Positions 17,867 through 26,641 of a stretch of DNA of 64,000 nucleotides are shown one piece after another. Source of the stretch: an uncultured Erwinia sp. GTDB taxonomy: Bacteria; Pseudomonadota; Gammaproteobacteria; Enterobacterales; Enterobacteriaceae. Both the position numbers and the translations under genes were made by a program. The notes beneath the pieces are model-generated. The model was not told the DNA's origin and did not search any database. It was given only the letters and a program-made list of their open reading frames with translations. The stretch covers positions 26,563-90,562 of the forward strand of contig CAMIKG010000014.1 in assembly GCA_946221915.1 (NCBI GenBank), given 5' to 3'. The first letter of the stretch is position 1. Every line of letters starts with the position of its first letter.

Positions 17867-17899
17867 CCCTGATGCAAACGCCGTGCATCAGGGTCTTTT
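17867..17899 (+). terminator. terminator-like hairpin after dgoT overlapping the yidR ribosome binding site
   Basis: Perfect 9-bp stem CCCTGATGC/GCATCAGGG (17867-17875 with 17885-17893), 9-nt loop, then TCTTTTC. The 3' arm ends in AGGG, the only Shine-Dalgarno-like sequence before the yidR ATG at 17901. Confidence 0.7.
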
Positions 17900-17900
17900 C

Positions 17901-19163
17901 ATGAAACAAATCACGTTCGCTCCCCGCAATCATCAGCTCACCAATATCAATATCTGGACGGCAGACAGCCAGTGGCTGGTTTATGACGTGCGCCCGTCCG
18001 GCGCCTCCTTCACCGGTCTGACCATCGAGCGGGTGAATGTGGTCACGGGAGTGACGGAAGTGCTGTATACCGCCAGCCAGGGGGCGCATGTTGGCGTGGT
18101 GACCGCCAGCCCGGATATGCCGCCGCGCTATGTGTGTATCCATGGCCCGGAAAACCCGGACAGCAGCTGGCAGTACGATTTCCATCACCGTCGCGGCGTG
18201 ATTGTGCAGAACGGCGTGGCGGAAAACCTTGATGCCTGTGATATCACGCCGCCGTTTACTCCCGGCGCGCTGCGCGGCGGCTCCCACGTGCATGTGTTCA
18301 GCCCTGATGGTTCGCGCCTGAGCTTTACCTATAACGACCATGTGATGCATGAGTGGGATCAGGCTGAAGATCTGCGCAACGTTGGCGTTGCCGTGCCACT
18401 GCATGCCGTCTGCCCGCCGAAACAGCATCCGCGTGAATATGATGGCAGCCATTTCTGTGTGCTGGTCAGCCAGACCACGGCCATGCCTGTGCCCGGCAGC
18501 GATGAGATCAACCGCGCTTACGAAGAGGGTTGGGTGGGTAATCAAGGCTATCGCAAGCCGGACGGAAGCTGGCAGCGCTGGGCGCTGGCCTTTATTGGCG
18601 ATACTTTGAGTGAGAATGGCGAGAAATTGTCAGAAGTCTTCATTGTCGACCTGCCGGAAAAACTGCGCGATTACGCCCAGGAAGGCGACCAGCCGCTGGC
18701 GGGCAGTGAGACCCGCTTGCCTGCGCCGCCGCACGGTGTGCAACAGCGGCGGCTAACGTTCACGGCGAACCGGCGCTTTCCCGGCCTGGTCAATCAGCCG
18801 CGCCACTGGCTGCGCGCCTCGCCGGACGGCAGTGCCATCGCGTTTCTGATGAAGGACGATCACGGTATTATTCAGCTGTGGACCCTTTCGCCCAATGGCG
18901 GAGAACCACGGCAAATTACCCGCAGCGACAGTGATATCCAGTCCGCTTTTAGCTGGCATCCTGCGGGTCAGGCGCTGGCGTTTATCTGTGATAACAGCGT
19001 GATGCTGTGTGATGTCGCCAGCGGCAGACTGCGGCGCTTAACTGCACGAACGCAGGTGGCGCCGAGCGGCGATGCGGTGGTGATTTCCCCTGACGGACTG
19101 CAGGTTGCGTACATGCGCGATATCGACGGCTATCGCCAGATCTTTACGGCTGCGCTGAATTAA
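17901..19163 (+). CDS. yidR: DUF3748 beta-propeller protein YidR
   Basis: A 420-residue member of the family of E. coli YidR (DUF3748). WD40-like/TolB-type repeats are visible: HVFSPDGSRLSFTY, LRASPDGSAIAFLM, FSWHPAGQALAFIC and VISPDGLQVAYMRD, consistent with a beta-propeller. No signal peptide, so probably cytoplasmic; the function is not known to me. The ATG at 17901 is preferred over an ATG at 17859 because the intervening bases form the dgoT hairpin. It converges on yidQ and overlaps it by 20 bp, as neighbours in the same arrangement near ibpA in E. coli. Confidence 0.85.
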   Translation: MKQITFAPRNHQLTNINIWTADSQWLVYDVRPSGASFTGLTIERVNVVTGVTEVLYTASQGAHVGVVTASPDMPPRYVCIHGPENPDSSWQYDFHHRRGVIVQNGVAENLDACDITPPFTPGALRGGSHVHVFSPDGSRLSFTYNDHVMHEWDQAEDLRNVGVAVPLHAVCPPKQHPREYDGSHFCVLVSQTTAMPVPGSDEINRAYEEGWVGNQGYRKPDGSWQRWALAFIGDTLSENGEKLSEVFIVDLPEKLRDYAQEGDQPLAGSETRLPAPPHGVQQRRLTFTANRRFPGLVNQPRHWLRASPDGSAIAFLMKDDHGIIQLWTLSPNGGEPRQITRSDSDIQSAFSWHPAGQALAFICDNSVMLCDVASGRLRRLTARTQVAPSGDAVVISPDGLQVAYMRDIDGYRQIFTAALN

Positions 19164-19515
19164 CCGCCAGCGGCTCGGCGCTGTGCATCGTGTCAAAAGG
19201 GCGCGATGCGGCTTCACTCTGGCGTACGCGTTCGCGCGGTGAATCTGGCGCGGTATCCGCACCGGCGCGCCAGTAATCCCACGGCAGCAGAATGGTGTCC
19301 ATCACGGCGGAGAAAGGCAGATCAATTGCGGCCAGTGGTTTCATCACCCAGTTGCTTTGATCGTCGGTGATAATGGCGGCACTGGCACGGGTGCCGGGGT
19401 AATACCCCTGACTCGGACCGGTATGGGACATCACGCTGGAGCAGCCAGACGCGCTCGCCAGCGCGCAGCAGGCAAATAAACCGGCAACACGGTAAGTCTT
19501 CAATGCTTTCATCAT
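19144..19515 (-). CDS. yidQ: YidQ-like lipoprotein (DUF1375)
   Basis: A 123-residue predicted lipoprotein. The signal segment AGLFACCALASASGC ends in a lipobox-like SGC. The mature part contains YYPGTRASAAIITDD, AAIDLPFSAVMDTILLPWDY, the DUF1375 core shared with E. coli YidQ. Function unknown. AGGA lies 9 nt before the paired ATG codons (19515 and 19512). It overlaps the end of yidR tail to tail and is divergent from ibpA. Confidence 0.8.
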   Translation of the reverse strand: MMKALKTYRVAGLFACCALASASGCSSVMSHTGPSQGYYPGTRASAAIITDDQSNWVMKPLAAIDLPFSAVMDTILLPWDYWRAGADTAPDSPRERVRQSEAASRPFDTMHSAEPLAVNSAQP

Positions 19516-19677
19516 CTTATTCCTTTCAGTCAAGGTCATCGCCTGGCTGAGCTTATTCGTCGCTGGACTGGGAGATTTCCCGGTTACTCTGCGGTAACTG
19601 CTACCCGAACGCCGATGGGTTTCCTGCTGAGTGTAAGACATTCACAGCAGGATGGATAAAAAAATTACATTTCGGCT

Positions 19678-19705
19678 CTTGAAAGTATCGGCACCATCCC
19701 CATTT
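19678..19705 (+). promoter_or_regulatory. sigma-32 promoter of ibpA
   Basis: CTTGAAA (19678-19684), 13 bp, then CCCCATTT (19698-19705). This matches the heat-shock promoter consensus at both elements. Confidence 0.9.
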
Positions 19706-19816
19706 TTATATCAGGTCAGAAAGCATACGCCGACAGGGTGTGACATTGCTGACCAGCAACCTGTCCATTGGGGAAGGTTGTGTTAATTACTCGCTGAAAA
19801 TCAGGAGCTATTTACT
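19706..19816 (+). promoter_or_regulatory. ibpA 5' leader, probable RNA thermometer
   Basis: A leader of about 100 nt separates the heat-shock promoter from the ATG at 19817, whose Shine-Dalgarno is CAGGAGC (19801-19807). Repeated complementary pieces are visible upstream: ACAGGGT/ACCTGT flanking TTGCTG and CAGCAA (19745-19762). Enterobacterial ibpA leaders are ROSE-type thermosensors. The call here is by family; I have not folded it rigorously. Confidence 0.55.
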
Positions 19817-20233
19817 ATGCGTAACTTTGATCTCTCTCCGCTGTATCGTTCATCCATTGGTTTTGACCGTCTGATTAACCTGCTGGAATCCGGCCAGAAC
19901 CAGAGCAACGGTGGTTACCCTCCTTATAATGTGGAGCTGGTGGCGGAAAATCATTACCGAATTACCATTGCCGTGGCGGGTTTTGCTCAGAATGAGCTTG
20001 AAATTACCTCTCACGACAATCTGCTGGTGGTGCGTGGCGCCCACCCTGAAGAGCAAGCCGAGCGTCAGTACCTGTATCAGGGCATCGCCGAGCGCAACTT
20101 TGAACGCAAATTCCAGCTGGCCGAGCATGTGCATGTGCGCGATGCGCGCTTAGAGAACGGCCTGCTGTATATCGACCTGGAACGCGTCGTGCCAGAAGCG
20201 ATGAAACCACGCCGTATCGAAATCCTTAACTAA
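19817..20233 (+). CDS. ibpA: small heat shock protein IbpA
   Basis: A 138-residue Hsp20-family holdase that binds unfolding proteins and aggregates. The N-terminus reads MRNFDLSPLYRSSIGFDRL; the alpha-crystallin domain runs from about residue 37 to 120 with the conserved VAGF segment; the C-terminal anchoring motif is IEI near the end. Very close to E. coli IbpA (137 residues). ibpB, which follows ibpA in E. coli, is missing; a terminator and a convergent transporter follow directly. Confidence 0.96.
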   Translation: MRNFDLSPLYRSSIGFDRLINLLESGQNQSNGGYPPYNVELVAENHYRITIAVAGFAQNELEITSHDNLLVVRGAHPEEQAERQYLYQGIAERNFERKFQLAEHVHVRDARLENGLLYIDLERVVPEAMKPRRIEILN

Positions 20234-20245
20234 CGGCGACACTCC

Positions 20246-20275
20246 CGGGGTCAGCATCTGCTGGCCCCGTTCTGT
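20246..20275 (+). terminator. terminator after ibpA
   Basis: 10-bp stem CGGGGTCAGC/GCTGGCCCCG with one mismatch and an ATCT loop, followed by TTCTGTT. It may serve the convergent eamA as well. Confidence 0.7.
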
Positions 20276-21189
20276 TATTGCACCTGCCGTTTATTCTGAC
20301 GCAATGACGTCAGTAAACCGCCAAACACATTCAGCAGCAATCCGGCAATAATAATCGCCGCGCCGGTCAGCTGCAGCAGCGACAGCCTTTCCCCCAGCAG
20401 CAATGCAGCACTCAATATCCCCACCACCGGCACCAGCAGCGTCAGCGGCGCAACACGCCAGGTCTCATAACGTTTCAGCAAGTTTCCCCAGATGGCATAG
20501 CCTAAAACAGTGGCGATAAACGCCAGATAAATCAGCGCCATTATCGTCACTGGCGTGATATTTATCAGGCTCGACACCATCGTGGACGCACCTTCAAACA
20601 GCCAGGAACAGAGGAAAAAAGGCACCACCGGGATCAGTGCGCTCCACACCACCAGCGACATCACCGGCACCGGATAGCGTCGCATAATCACTTTATTGCT
20701 GATATTGCCCAGCGCCCAGGAGAAGGCGGCGCCCAGCGTCAGCAGCAGGGTAATCAGTGTGATACCGCCCGCACTCTGATTCTCCATGCCCGCTTCCGCC
20801 AGCAGCAGCATCCCCAGCGCAGCGATCACCACGCCAGCGATATGGTGCCAGCGCAATTGCTCACTCAGCAGCAGAGCGCCCAGCAGAATGGTGAAGAAGG
20901 CCTGCGCCTGCAGTACCAGCGAAGCAATCCCGGCAGGCATGCCCAGCTTGATGGCGAGAAACAGAAAGGCGAACTGACCAAAACTGATGGTCATGCCGTA
21001 CACCGCCAGCCAGCGCAGCGGGATTTTAGGTGGTTTGATAAACAAGATGGCGGGCAGCGCCACCAGGGCGAAGCGTAAACCGGCCAGCAAAAAGGGTGGC
21101 ATATCGTGCAGGCCCACTTTAATCACCACAAAATTCACTCCCCAGGCGATCACCACACAGAGAGCCAGCAACATATCTTTGAGCGACAT
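20275..21189 (-). CDS. eamA: EamA-type exporter, close to E. coli EamA (YdeD)
   Basis: A 304-residue drug/metabolite transporter with ten predicted membrane segments in two EamA repeats. Segments such as GVNFVVIKVGLHDMPP, MPAGIASLVLQAQAFFTILL and YETWRVAPLTLLVPVVGIL match E. coli EamA, an exporter of O-acetylserine and cysteine. The start at 21189 gives MSLKDMLLALCVV; an ATG at 21240 would add 17 residues. The gene lies downstream of and in the same direction as the oxygenase-like gene (106-bp gap), so the substrate here could instead be that enzyme's product (inference). Confidence 0.85.
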   Translation of the reverse strand: MSLKDMLLALCVVIAWGVNFVVIKVGLHDMPPFLLAGLRFALVALPAILFIKPPKIPLRWLAVYGMTISFGQFAFLFLAIKLGMPAGIASLVLQAQAFFTILLGALLLSEQLRWHHIAGVVIAALGMLLLAEAGMENQSAGGITLITLLLTLGAAFSWALGNISNKVIMRRYPVPVMSLVVWSALIPVVPFFLCSWLFEGASTMVSSLINITPVTIMALIYLAFIATVLGYAIWGNLLKRYETWRVAPLTLLVPVVGILSAALLLGERLSLLQLTGAAIIIAGLLLNVFGGLLTSLRQNKRQVQ

Positions 21190-21295
21190 AGCATTTTCCT
21201 TAATTTGGGCGACAAAATGCCGCCAGCGAATGGACGGCATGGCTGCCGCCCCTGCGCCAGCAGAAGGCCATGAATGGCTTCCGCTTAGCTAATAG

Positions 21296-22096
21296 CTAAC
21301 TCCAGGCAATCGCGTGCTTCATCTTTTTGTCGGTTAAACCGAAGAAGAAGTCCATCGTGATATGGGTATCGCCGGAGACCCGGCCGGTTTCGTGGTAATA
21401 AGCCGGATTGAACAGATAGATATCACCGCAGCGCGGGCTGAATTCGCAGGTCTCGTAGTGCTGCACCACCGCACCCTGATAGCCCGGCTCGTCCGGCGTT
21501 TTGAAGCGCTCGTCTTCCGCCTGCCATTTTTTGTTATAGATACGCAGTGCACCGCTGCTGTCGCCCGTCTGCAGGCATACTACGCAACTGAGCTGATGCA
21601 GAATCTGGCTGACCGCCAGGCCGCTGCTGGCAGCGTCGCGCGTGATATCGTGGTGATGCAACGGTTGAGCGACGCCCGCGCTGTGGAGACGTACAATCGC
21701 GGCAGAATAGGGACCAAGCTCGGGTTCCTGCGCCGTTTGCAGGCTCTCCAGCTTGAGCACTTTCTTTACCCAGCCGTAAACCTGTTCACGCAGCGTCAGC
21801 AGGGTATCCGGCAGCATGGGCTGGATATCGCGCAGCTCGGTGAAGTAGTTTTCCGGTACAGAGGTGTATTTTGCCAGGCAGGCGCCAAGGGTGGTTAATG
21901 TGTCAGGACAGGGATACGTGAGCGCTATTTTTTGCCGGCACTGCATCACATCTTTTACCACCGCAGTGGTGGCCGGTGGCGTCAGAAAGCCTCGCAGCAC
22001 CAGCAGGGGCACACGTGCTGTAACAATGTCGTCAAGCCATGTGTTATCCACAAACATGCAGGGATTGATAACGCGAATCTGATTAAAAATGGCCAT
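21296..22096 (-). CDS. 2OG-Fe(II) oxygenase-like protein of unknown substrate
   Basis: A 266-residue protein with the facial triad expected of 2-oxoglutarate/Fe(II) oxygenases: HxD in QPLHHHDITRD (H148, D150) and a distal histidine in FNPAYYHETGRVSG (H235), with R239 a possible co-substrate ligand. The stretch CGDIYLFNP before the distal histidine is also typical. The ATG at 22096 follows GGAG at 6 nt; an open frame extends to 22282 without a good ribosome binding site. It is divergent from a MocR regulator and upstream of an EamA exporter. I do not recognise a named family member; an amino-acid or small-peptide hydroxylase is a guess. Confidence 0.6.
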   Translation of the reverse strand: MAIFNQIRVINPCMFVDNTWLDDIVTARVPLLVLRGFLTPPATTAVVKDVMQCRQKIALTYPCPDTLTTLGACLAKYTSVPENYFTELRDIQPMLPDTLLTLREQVYGWVKKVLKLESLQTAQEPELGPYSAAIVRLHSAGVAQPLHHHDITRDAASSGLAVSQILHQLSCVVCLQTGDSSGALRIYNKKWQAEDERFKTPDEPGYQGAVVQHYETCEFSPRCGDIYLFNPAYYHETGRVSGDTHITMDFFFGLTDKKMKHAIAWS

Positions 22097-22391
22097 GATT
22101 GACTCCGCAAAAGTGAATCCATGAAGCTCATGATTGTTCATTCGACGCCAGCCAGACACTACCTCACCGCTCTCCCACTGTACAAGGGGTGAACGGAGTC
22201 TATTTAAAAAGTAGCGCATCGCGTACCAGCTGTAAGTAACATGATAGCCTGGCATGACGTGTTCAGGAGTTTGCGTAATCATGTGATGTCATCGGTCCCA
22301 TGGCCTGCGGAAGTCGGCCTCTTTAGCGTCAAATTAAACGCAAACTAGTCTTACTTAAATGCACAGATCCGAACGATATGGGGTGGAACAG

Positions 22392-23828
22392 ATGGCGGTT
22401 GCCGGAGCAGATAAGGAAAACCAGGGAAGCCGTTACCGTCAGATTGCCGGGCAAATCAAGCAGGCGATAGATGACGGCACGTTACCGCCTGATACGCGTT
22501 TGCCATCGGTGCGAACGCTGGCGGCTCAGTACCGGGTCAGCATCACCACTGCCCTGAAAACCCTGCGCTCGCTGGAAGATGACCACTATGCCGTCGCCAG
22601 GCCAAAGTCCGGTTTTTTTGTCGCCTCATCATGCCGCGCGTTGCGGGGGGGTGATCCATCTCGCGCGATTGCGCCGCTCGATGAGCAGACGGCGCTGCAT
22701 CTGGCGATGGTGGGCACGGATTGTCGGGTGCGTCTTGACCTGGCAAACGGCGCGAGGTCGCTGTATCCGGTGAAAAAGATCGGTTTGCTGATGCGTCAGC
22801 TGGGTTACAGCAAGCCGTTTTTACTCGGCGATACGGTTAAAGGGACCGGCTATGCACCGCTGAAAGCGGAAATAGCGCGCCGCGCGATCGATTATGGCTG
22901 CAATATCAACCCGGATGATATTTTAATTACCAATGGCTGTATTGAAGCGATTTCGCTCTCATTACGCGCGACACTCAAGGCCGGTGATGTGGTGGCCGTC
23001 GAGTCACCCTGTTATTTCGTGTTGTTGCAAATGCTGCATAATTTGGGGCTGCGCGTGATTGAGGTGGAAAATGGCCCTGAAGGTTATGTCTGCGTAGAGA
23101 AGCTAACGGCGCTGTTTCAGCGTAAAGCCGTACAGGCATTTGTCACGCTGGCCAATATTAATAATCCATCGGGAAAGAGTATTCCCGATCAGCAGAAAGC
23201 TTTTATTGCGCGCCAGGCTGATGAGCACCAGGTAATTATTATCGAGGACGATATCTTTGGCGATACCGCTTTTGGCGATAGCCGTCCGTTCCCGATGCGC
23301 GCTTTCAGTCCTAATGTCATTTTATGCAGCAGTTTTTCGAAAACGGTAGCGCCGGGCATTCGTATTGGCTGGGTGCATAGCAGCCACTACATGCGCAACA
23401 TCGCTTCGCTAAAATATACCTCGACAATGGGTACGTCGATATTACCGCAGGCGGCGATCGCTGAGTTGCTGCGCAGTGGCGGTTATGATGCCCATTTACG
23501 CAAGCTGCGGCGCGAACTGGCCAGCCAGATTCGCCAGATGCGTGCGGCGGTACTGCGCTATTTCCCGCCGGGCACCCGCGTATCTGATCCGCAAGGCGGT
23601 TATGTGCTGTGGGTGGAGATGCCGCGCCAGGCGCTGAATGTTCGCACGCTGTTTATTCAGGCGCGTAATGCCGGGATTGGTATCGCGCCGGGGCATATTT
23701 TTGCCACCGATGAGCGTTACGATCACTGCTTCCGTCTTAACGCCGGATTTGGCTGGAATAATGAAGTCGAACAGGCGATTGAACTGCTTGGGCAGTGGTG
23801 TGCGCAGTCAATGGTGGATGCGTCCTGA
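22392..23828 (+). CDS. MocR-type regulator: GntR helix-turn-helix fused to aminotransferase fold
   Basis: A 478-residue protein. Residues 1-80 are a GntR-like winged helix-turn-helix (YRQIAGQIKQAIDDGTLPP, then LPSVRTLAAQYRVS). The rest is a fold-type I PLP aminotransferase domain, with INNPSGKSIP, IIIEDDIFGD and the PLP lysine in SSFSKTVAPGIRIGW. MocR regulators sense PLP-bound or amine ligands and often control a divergent operon. The ATG at 22392 has GGTGGA upstream; an ATG at 22359 has none. The 295-bp divergent gap to the oxygenase-like gene should contain its operators, but I could not pick a convincing repeat. Confidence 0.85.
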   Translation: MAVAGADKENQGSRYRQIAGQIKQAIDDGTLPPDTRLPSVRTLAAQYRVSITTALKTLRSLEDDHYAVARPKSGFFVASSCRALRGGDPSRAIAPLDEQTALHLAMVGTDCRVRLDLANGARSLYPVKKIGLLMRQLGYSKPFLLGDTVKGTGYAPLKAEIARRAIDYGCNINPDDILITNGCIEAISLSLRATLKAGDVVAVESPCYFVLLQMLHNLGLRVIEVENGPEGYVCVEKLTALFQRKAVQAFVTLANINNPSGKSIPDQQKAFIARQADEHQVIIIEDDIFGDTAFGDSRPFPMRAFSPNVILCSSFSKTVAPGIRIGWVHSSHYMRNIASLKYTSTMGTSILPQAAIAELLRSGGYDAHLRKLRRELASQIRQMRAAVLRYFPPGTRVSDPQGGYVLWVEMPRQALNVRTLFIQARNAGIGIAPGHIFATDERYDHCFRLNAGFGWNNEVEQAIELLGQWCAQSMVDAS

Positions 23829-23965
23829 TCCCTGGCTCCCTTCGCCATGAAATGGGTCGAACCGGTGAGCAGCAGCAATAATCAGGTCAGGCGGGGATCG
23901 ATAACGGCTGGTATGAACCAGCCAGCTTAGCGCCCTCCCGCCAGGGGCGGGGAGGGCGCCACAGG

Positions 23966-25219
23966 TTACTGTGCCTCGGCGTGCGCGCGCTCAACCTCTT
24001 CGGCGAGAATACGCACTCCCTTTTCAATGATGTCGCTGTCCGGCACGTAATTCATGCGCATACACTGATGCGTGTGTGGCCATTCATGCTCCAGCCCCGG
24101 GAAGAAGAAGTGGCCTGGCACCATCAACACGCCGCGCTGCTTCAGCCGCTGGTAGAGCACTTCGGTGCTGACCGGCAGATCCTTAAACCACAGCCAGAGG
24201 AAAATCGCGCCTTCCGGTTTGTGGATCAGGCAGCGATCTTCCGGTAAATAGCGGCGAATAACCGCAATCGTCTGCTTAACGCGTTCAAGGTAGAACGGTT
24301 TTATCACTTCTTTCGACAGCCGCAGCAAATCGCCACGCTGAATCATCTCGGTGGCAATCGCCGGGCCGATACTGCCAGGCGCCAGGCTGATGATGCCGTT
24401 CATATTGCCGATGGCGGAGATCACTTTCTCATCGGCAATGATAATGCCGCAGCGCGATCCTGGCAGGCCCAGCTTCGACAGGCTCATACACAGAATGATA
24501 TTCGGGTTCCACAGCGGACGTACGTCGCTGAAGATAATGCCCGGGAAAGGCACACCGTAGGCGTTATCGATCAGCAGCGGGATATCGTGCTGTTGCGCCA
24601 GCACATCGAGCTTCATCAGCTCCTCATCGGTAATCACGTTACCGGTGGGGTTGGTCGGGCGCGAGACGCAGATTAAGCCAGTATCGTCGGTGATCTGCAG
24701 ATGTTCGAAATCGACGTGATATTTGAACTGTCCTTCCGGCAGCAGCTCAATATTCGGCTTCGCCGAGACAAACAGATCTTCATCAAGACCGGCATCGGCG
24801 TAACCGAGATACTCCGGCGCCAGTGGGAACAGTACACGCTTTTTCGTGCCGTCGGCGCGGCGGCCGGCATACAGGTTAAACAGATAGAAAAAGGCGCTTT
24901 GGCTGCCATTGGTGAGGGCGATATTTTGCGGCTGGATATCCCAGCCCTGATCCTCGCGCAACATTTTCGCCAGCGCGTCGAGCAGTACGGCTTTGCCGCG
25001 CGGGCCGTCGTAATTGCACAGCGCATCGGTCAGCTTGCCTTCGTCATGCATCTGTTGCAGCAGCTGCTGAAAATAGTCAGTCATCGCCGGGATTTGCGCC
25101 GGATTACCGCCGCCCAGCATCACCGCGCCGGGAGTGCGTAAACCTTCGCCCATATCTTCCATCAGGCGGGTAATGCCTGAATGGCGGGTAAATTTGTCAC
25201 CAAAAGCAGAAAAGCTCAT
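23966..25219 (-). CDS. avtA: valine-pyruvate transaminase AvtA
   Basis: A 417-residue PLP aminotransferase (also called transaminase C) that makes valine from 2-ketoisovalerate using alanine. The PLP lysine is in MSLSKLGLPGSRCGI; other conserved pieces are MLGGGNPAQIP, NYDGPRGK and RPTNPTGNVITDEEL. The length equals that of E. coli AvtA, fixing the start at 25219. It is in the same direction as ghrB, 127 bp downstream of it. Confidence 0.95.
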   Translation of the reverse strand: MSFSAFGDKFTRHSGITRLMEDMGEGLRTPGAVMLGGGNPAQIPAMTDYFQQLLQQMHDEGKLTDALCNYDGPRGKAVLLDALAKMLREDQGWDIQPQNIALTNGSQSAFFYLFNLYAGRRADGTKKRVLFPLAPEYLGYADAGLDEDLFVSAKPNIELLPEGQFKYHVDFEHLQITDDTGLICVSRPTNPTGNVITDEELMKLDVLAQQHDIPLLIDNAYGVPFPGIIFSDVRPLWNPNIILCMSLSKLGLPGSRCGIIIADEKVISAIGNMNGIISLAPGSIGPAIATEMIQRGDLLRLSKEVIKPFYLERVKQTIAVIRRYLPEDRCLIHKPEGAIFLWLWFKDLPVSTEVLYQRLKQRGVLMVPGHFFFPGLEHEWPHTHQCMRMNYVPDSDIIEKGVRILAEEVERAHAEAQ

Positions 25220-25346
25220 AACCTGTAAATCATTTGTGATCGCATAGGGGCGTCCACGATAGCGCCAGGTTAACAGCGGTGCAATGGCTAAGCGAAAACA
25301 GAGGGGGATTTTTACTGCGGGCCACCGGATGGCGACCCGCGGAAGG

Positions 25347-26324
25347 TTAACGATCAAGCAATTGCGGGTTAACGCAATTTTTCTCGACGTTGCCGCTCAG
25401 CGCGGCAATCAGATTGTCCACGGCATCTTTCGCCATCTCGTAACGTGTTTCATGGGTGGCTGAGCCAATATGCGGTACTGCCACCACATTCTGCAGCTTC
25501 AGCAGGCCGGAGCTGGCTGGCAATGGCTCCTGCTCAAACACATCCAGCCCGGCAGCATGGATAGTGCCGTCCTGCAGCGCGCGAATCAGCGCCTGCTCGT
25601 CCACCACCGGGCCGCGTCCGGCGTTAATCAGGATGGCGCTGGATTTCATTTTCGCCAGTTCATCACGGCCAATAAGATGACGCGTCTGTTCGGTCAGCGG
25701 CAGGATAATGCACAGGAAATCGGACTCTTTCAGCAGCGTATCCAGATCGCAGTACTGCGCATTAAAGCGCTCTTCCGCCTGCGGATGGTGTTTGCGCGCG
25801 TTATACAGAATCGGCATGCCGAAACCAAAATGCGCACGCTGCGCCAGCGCCAGGCCAATACGGCCCATGCCGAGAATGCCCATTTTTTTATGGTGCACAT
25901 CAATACCAAACCAGTCCGGGCCGACGCCACTCTGCCATTCACCGGCTTTGACGCGTTCGGCGAGTTCCGGCACGCGACGCGCGGAAGCCAGCACCAGCGC
26001 CATCAGGGTATCGGCGACGGTTTCGGTCAGCGCGGTGGGTGTATGCATCAGCAGTACGTTGCGCTGGTTCATGGCTTCGACGTCAAAATTGTCATAGCCG
26101 ACAGAAATGGTGGATGCCGCGCGCAGCTTTGGCGCCTGCGCCAGAAACTCTGCATCGACCTTGCCGCCGGAACCGAGCAGGCCTTCCGCCTGGCGGAAGG
26201 CATCGGCGTATTTGCTCAGGTTTTCCGGCGTCAGACCGTTGATTTCGGTGACGGTAAAGTGCTCATCAAGGCGTTGACGTAAATCGTCAGGCAGCGACTT
26301 ATACAGAACTACGGCAGGCTTCAT
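25347..26324 (-). CDS. ghrB: glyoxylate/hydroxypyruvate/2-ketogluconate reductase GhrB
   Basis: A 325-residue D-isomer 2-hydroxyacid dehydrogenase. The Rossmann motif is GILGMGRIGLALAQRA; the catalytic Arg, Glu and His sit in NAGRGPVVDEQAL, DVFEQEPLP and VPHIGSATHETR. E. coli GhrB reduces glyoxylate, hydroxypyruvate and 2-ketogluconate with NADPH. The start at 26324 gives MKPAVVLYKSLP as in E. coli. Its closeness to a kgu-like module (27.6-30.5 kb) makes the 2-ketoaldonate role relevant here. Confidence 0.94.
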   Translation of the reverse strand: MKPAVVLYKSLPDDLRQRLDEHFTVTEINGLTPENLSKYADAFRQAEGLLGSGGKVDAEFLAQAPKLRAASTISVGYDNFDVEAMNQRNVLLMHTPTALTETVADTLMALVLASARRVPELAERVKAGEWQSGVGPDWFGIDVHHKKMGILGMGRIGLALAQRAHFGFGMPILYNARKHHPQAEERFNAQYCDLDTLLKESDFLCIILPLTEQTRHLIGRDELAKMKSSAILINAGRGPVVDEQALIRALQDGTIHAAGLDVFEQEPLPASSGLLKLQNVVAVPHIGSATHETRYEMAKDAVDNLIAALSGNVEKNCVNPQLLDR

Positions 26325-26406
26325 ACGTGTCTCCCTGTGCAAGCTTGCTGAACGGCGGAATTGCCGCAGCGGATGATAGTGACTCCAGAATCACTAACAT
26401 CAACGG

Positions 26407-26446
26407 TTTATGGCTAATGTTCTTGACGATAAATGTTAACCATAAA
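26407..26446. promoter_or_regulatory. inverted repeat upstream of ghrB
   Basis: TTTATGGCTAA (26407-26417) and TTAACCATAAA (26436-26446) are inverted with 10 of 11 matches, and ATAAATGTTA occurs twice in tandem (26430-26439 and 26442-26451). It lies 80-130 bp upstream of ghrB and could be an operator; no regulator is assigned. Confidence 0.35.
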
Positions 26447-26641
26447 TGTTAGCCAGCAAAAAACCATCGGGCATCCGCCCAAAAAGGGTGTTTCAGCCTT
26501 TCTCCAGGCGATAATTAGCAATTTCGTCAACGGCTTGCGTGGTTTTTGCGGCCCGTTTTCTGTTTGTGAATTCCTGACCACTCAGCTCATCGCCAGCGCT
26601 TGCGTTGCACAGGTGAGAGATCTTCCGCAAAAAAAATCCTG

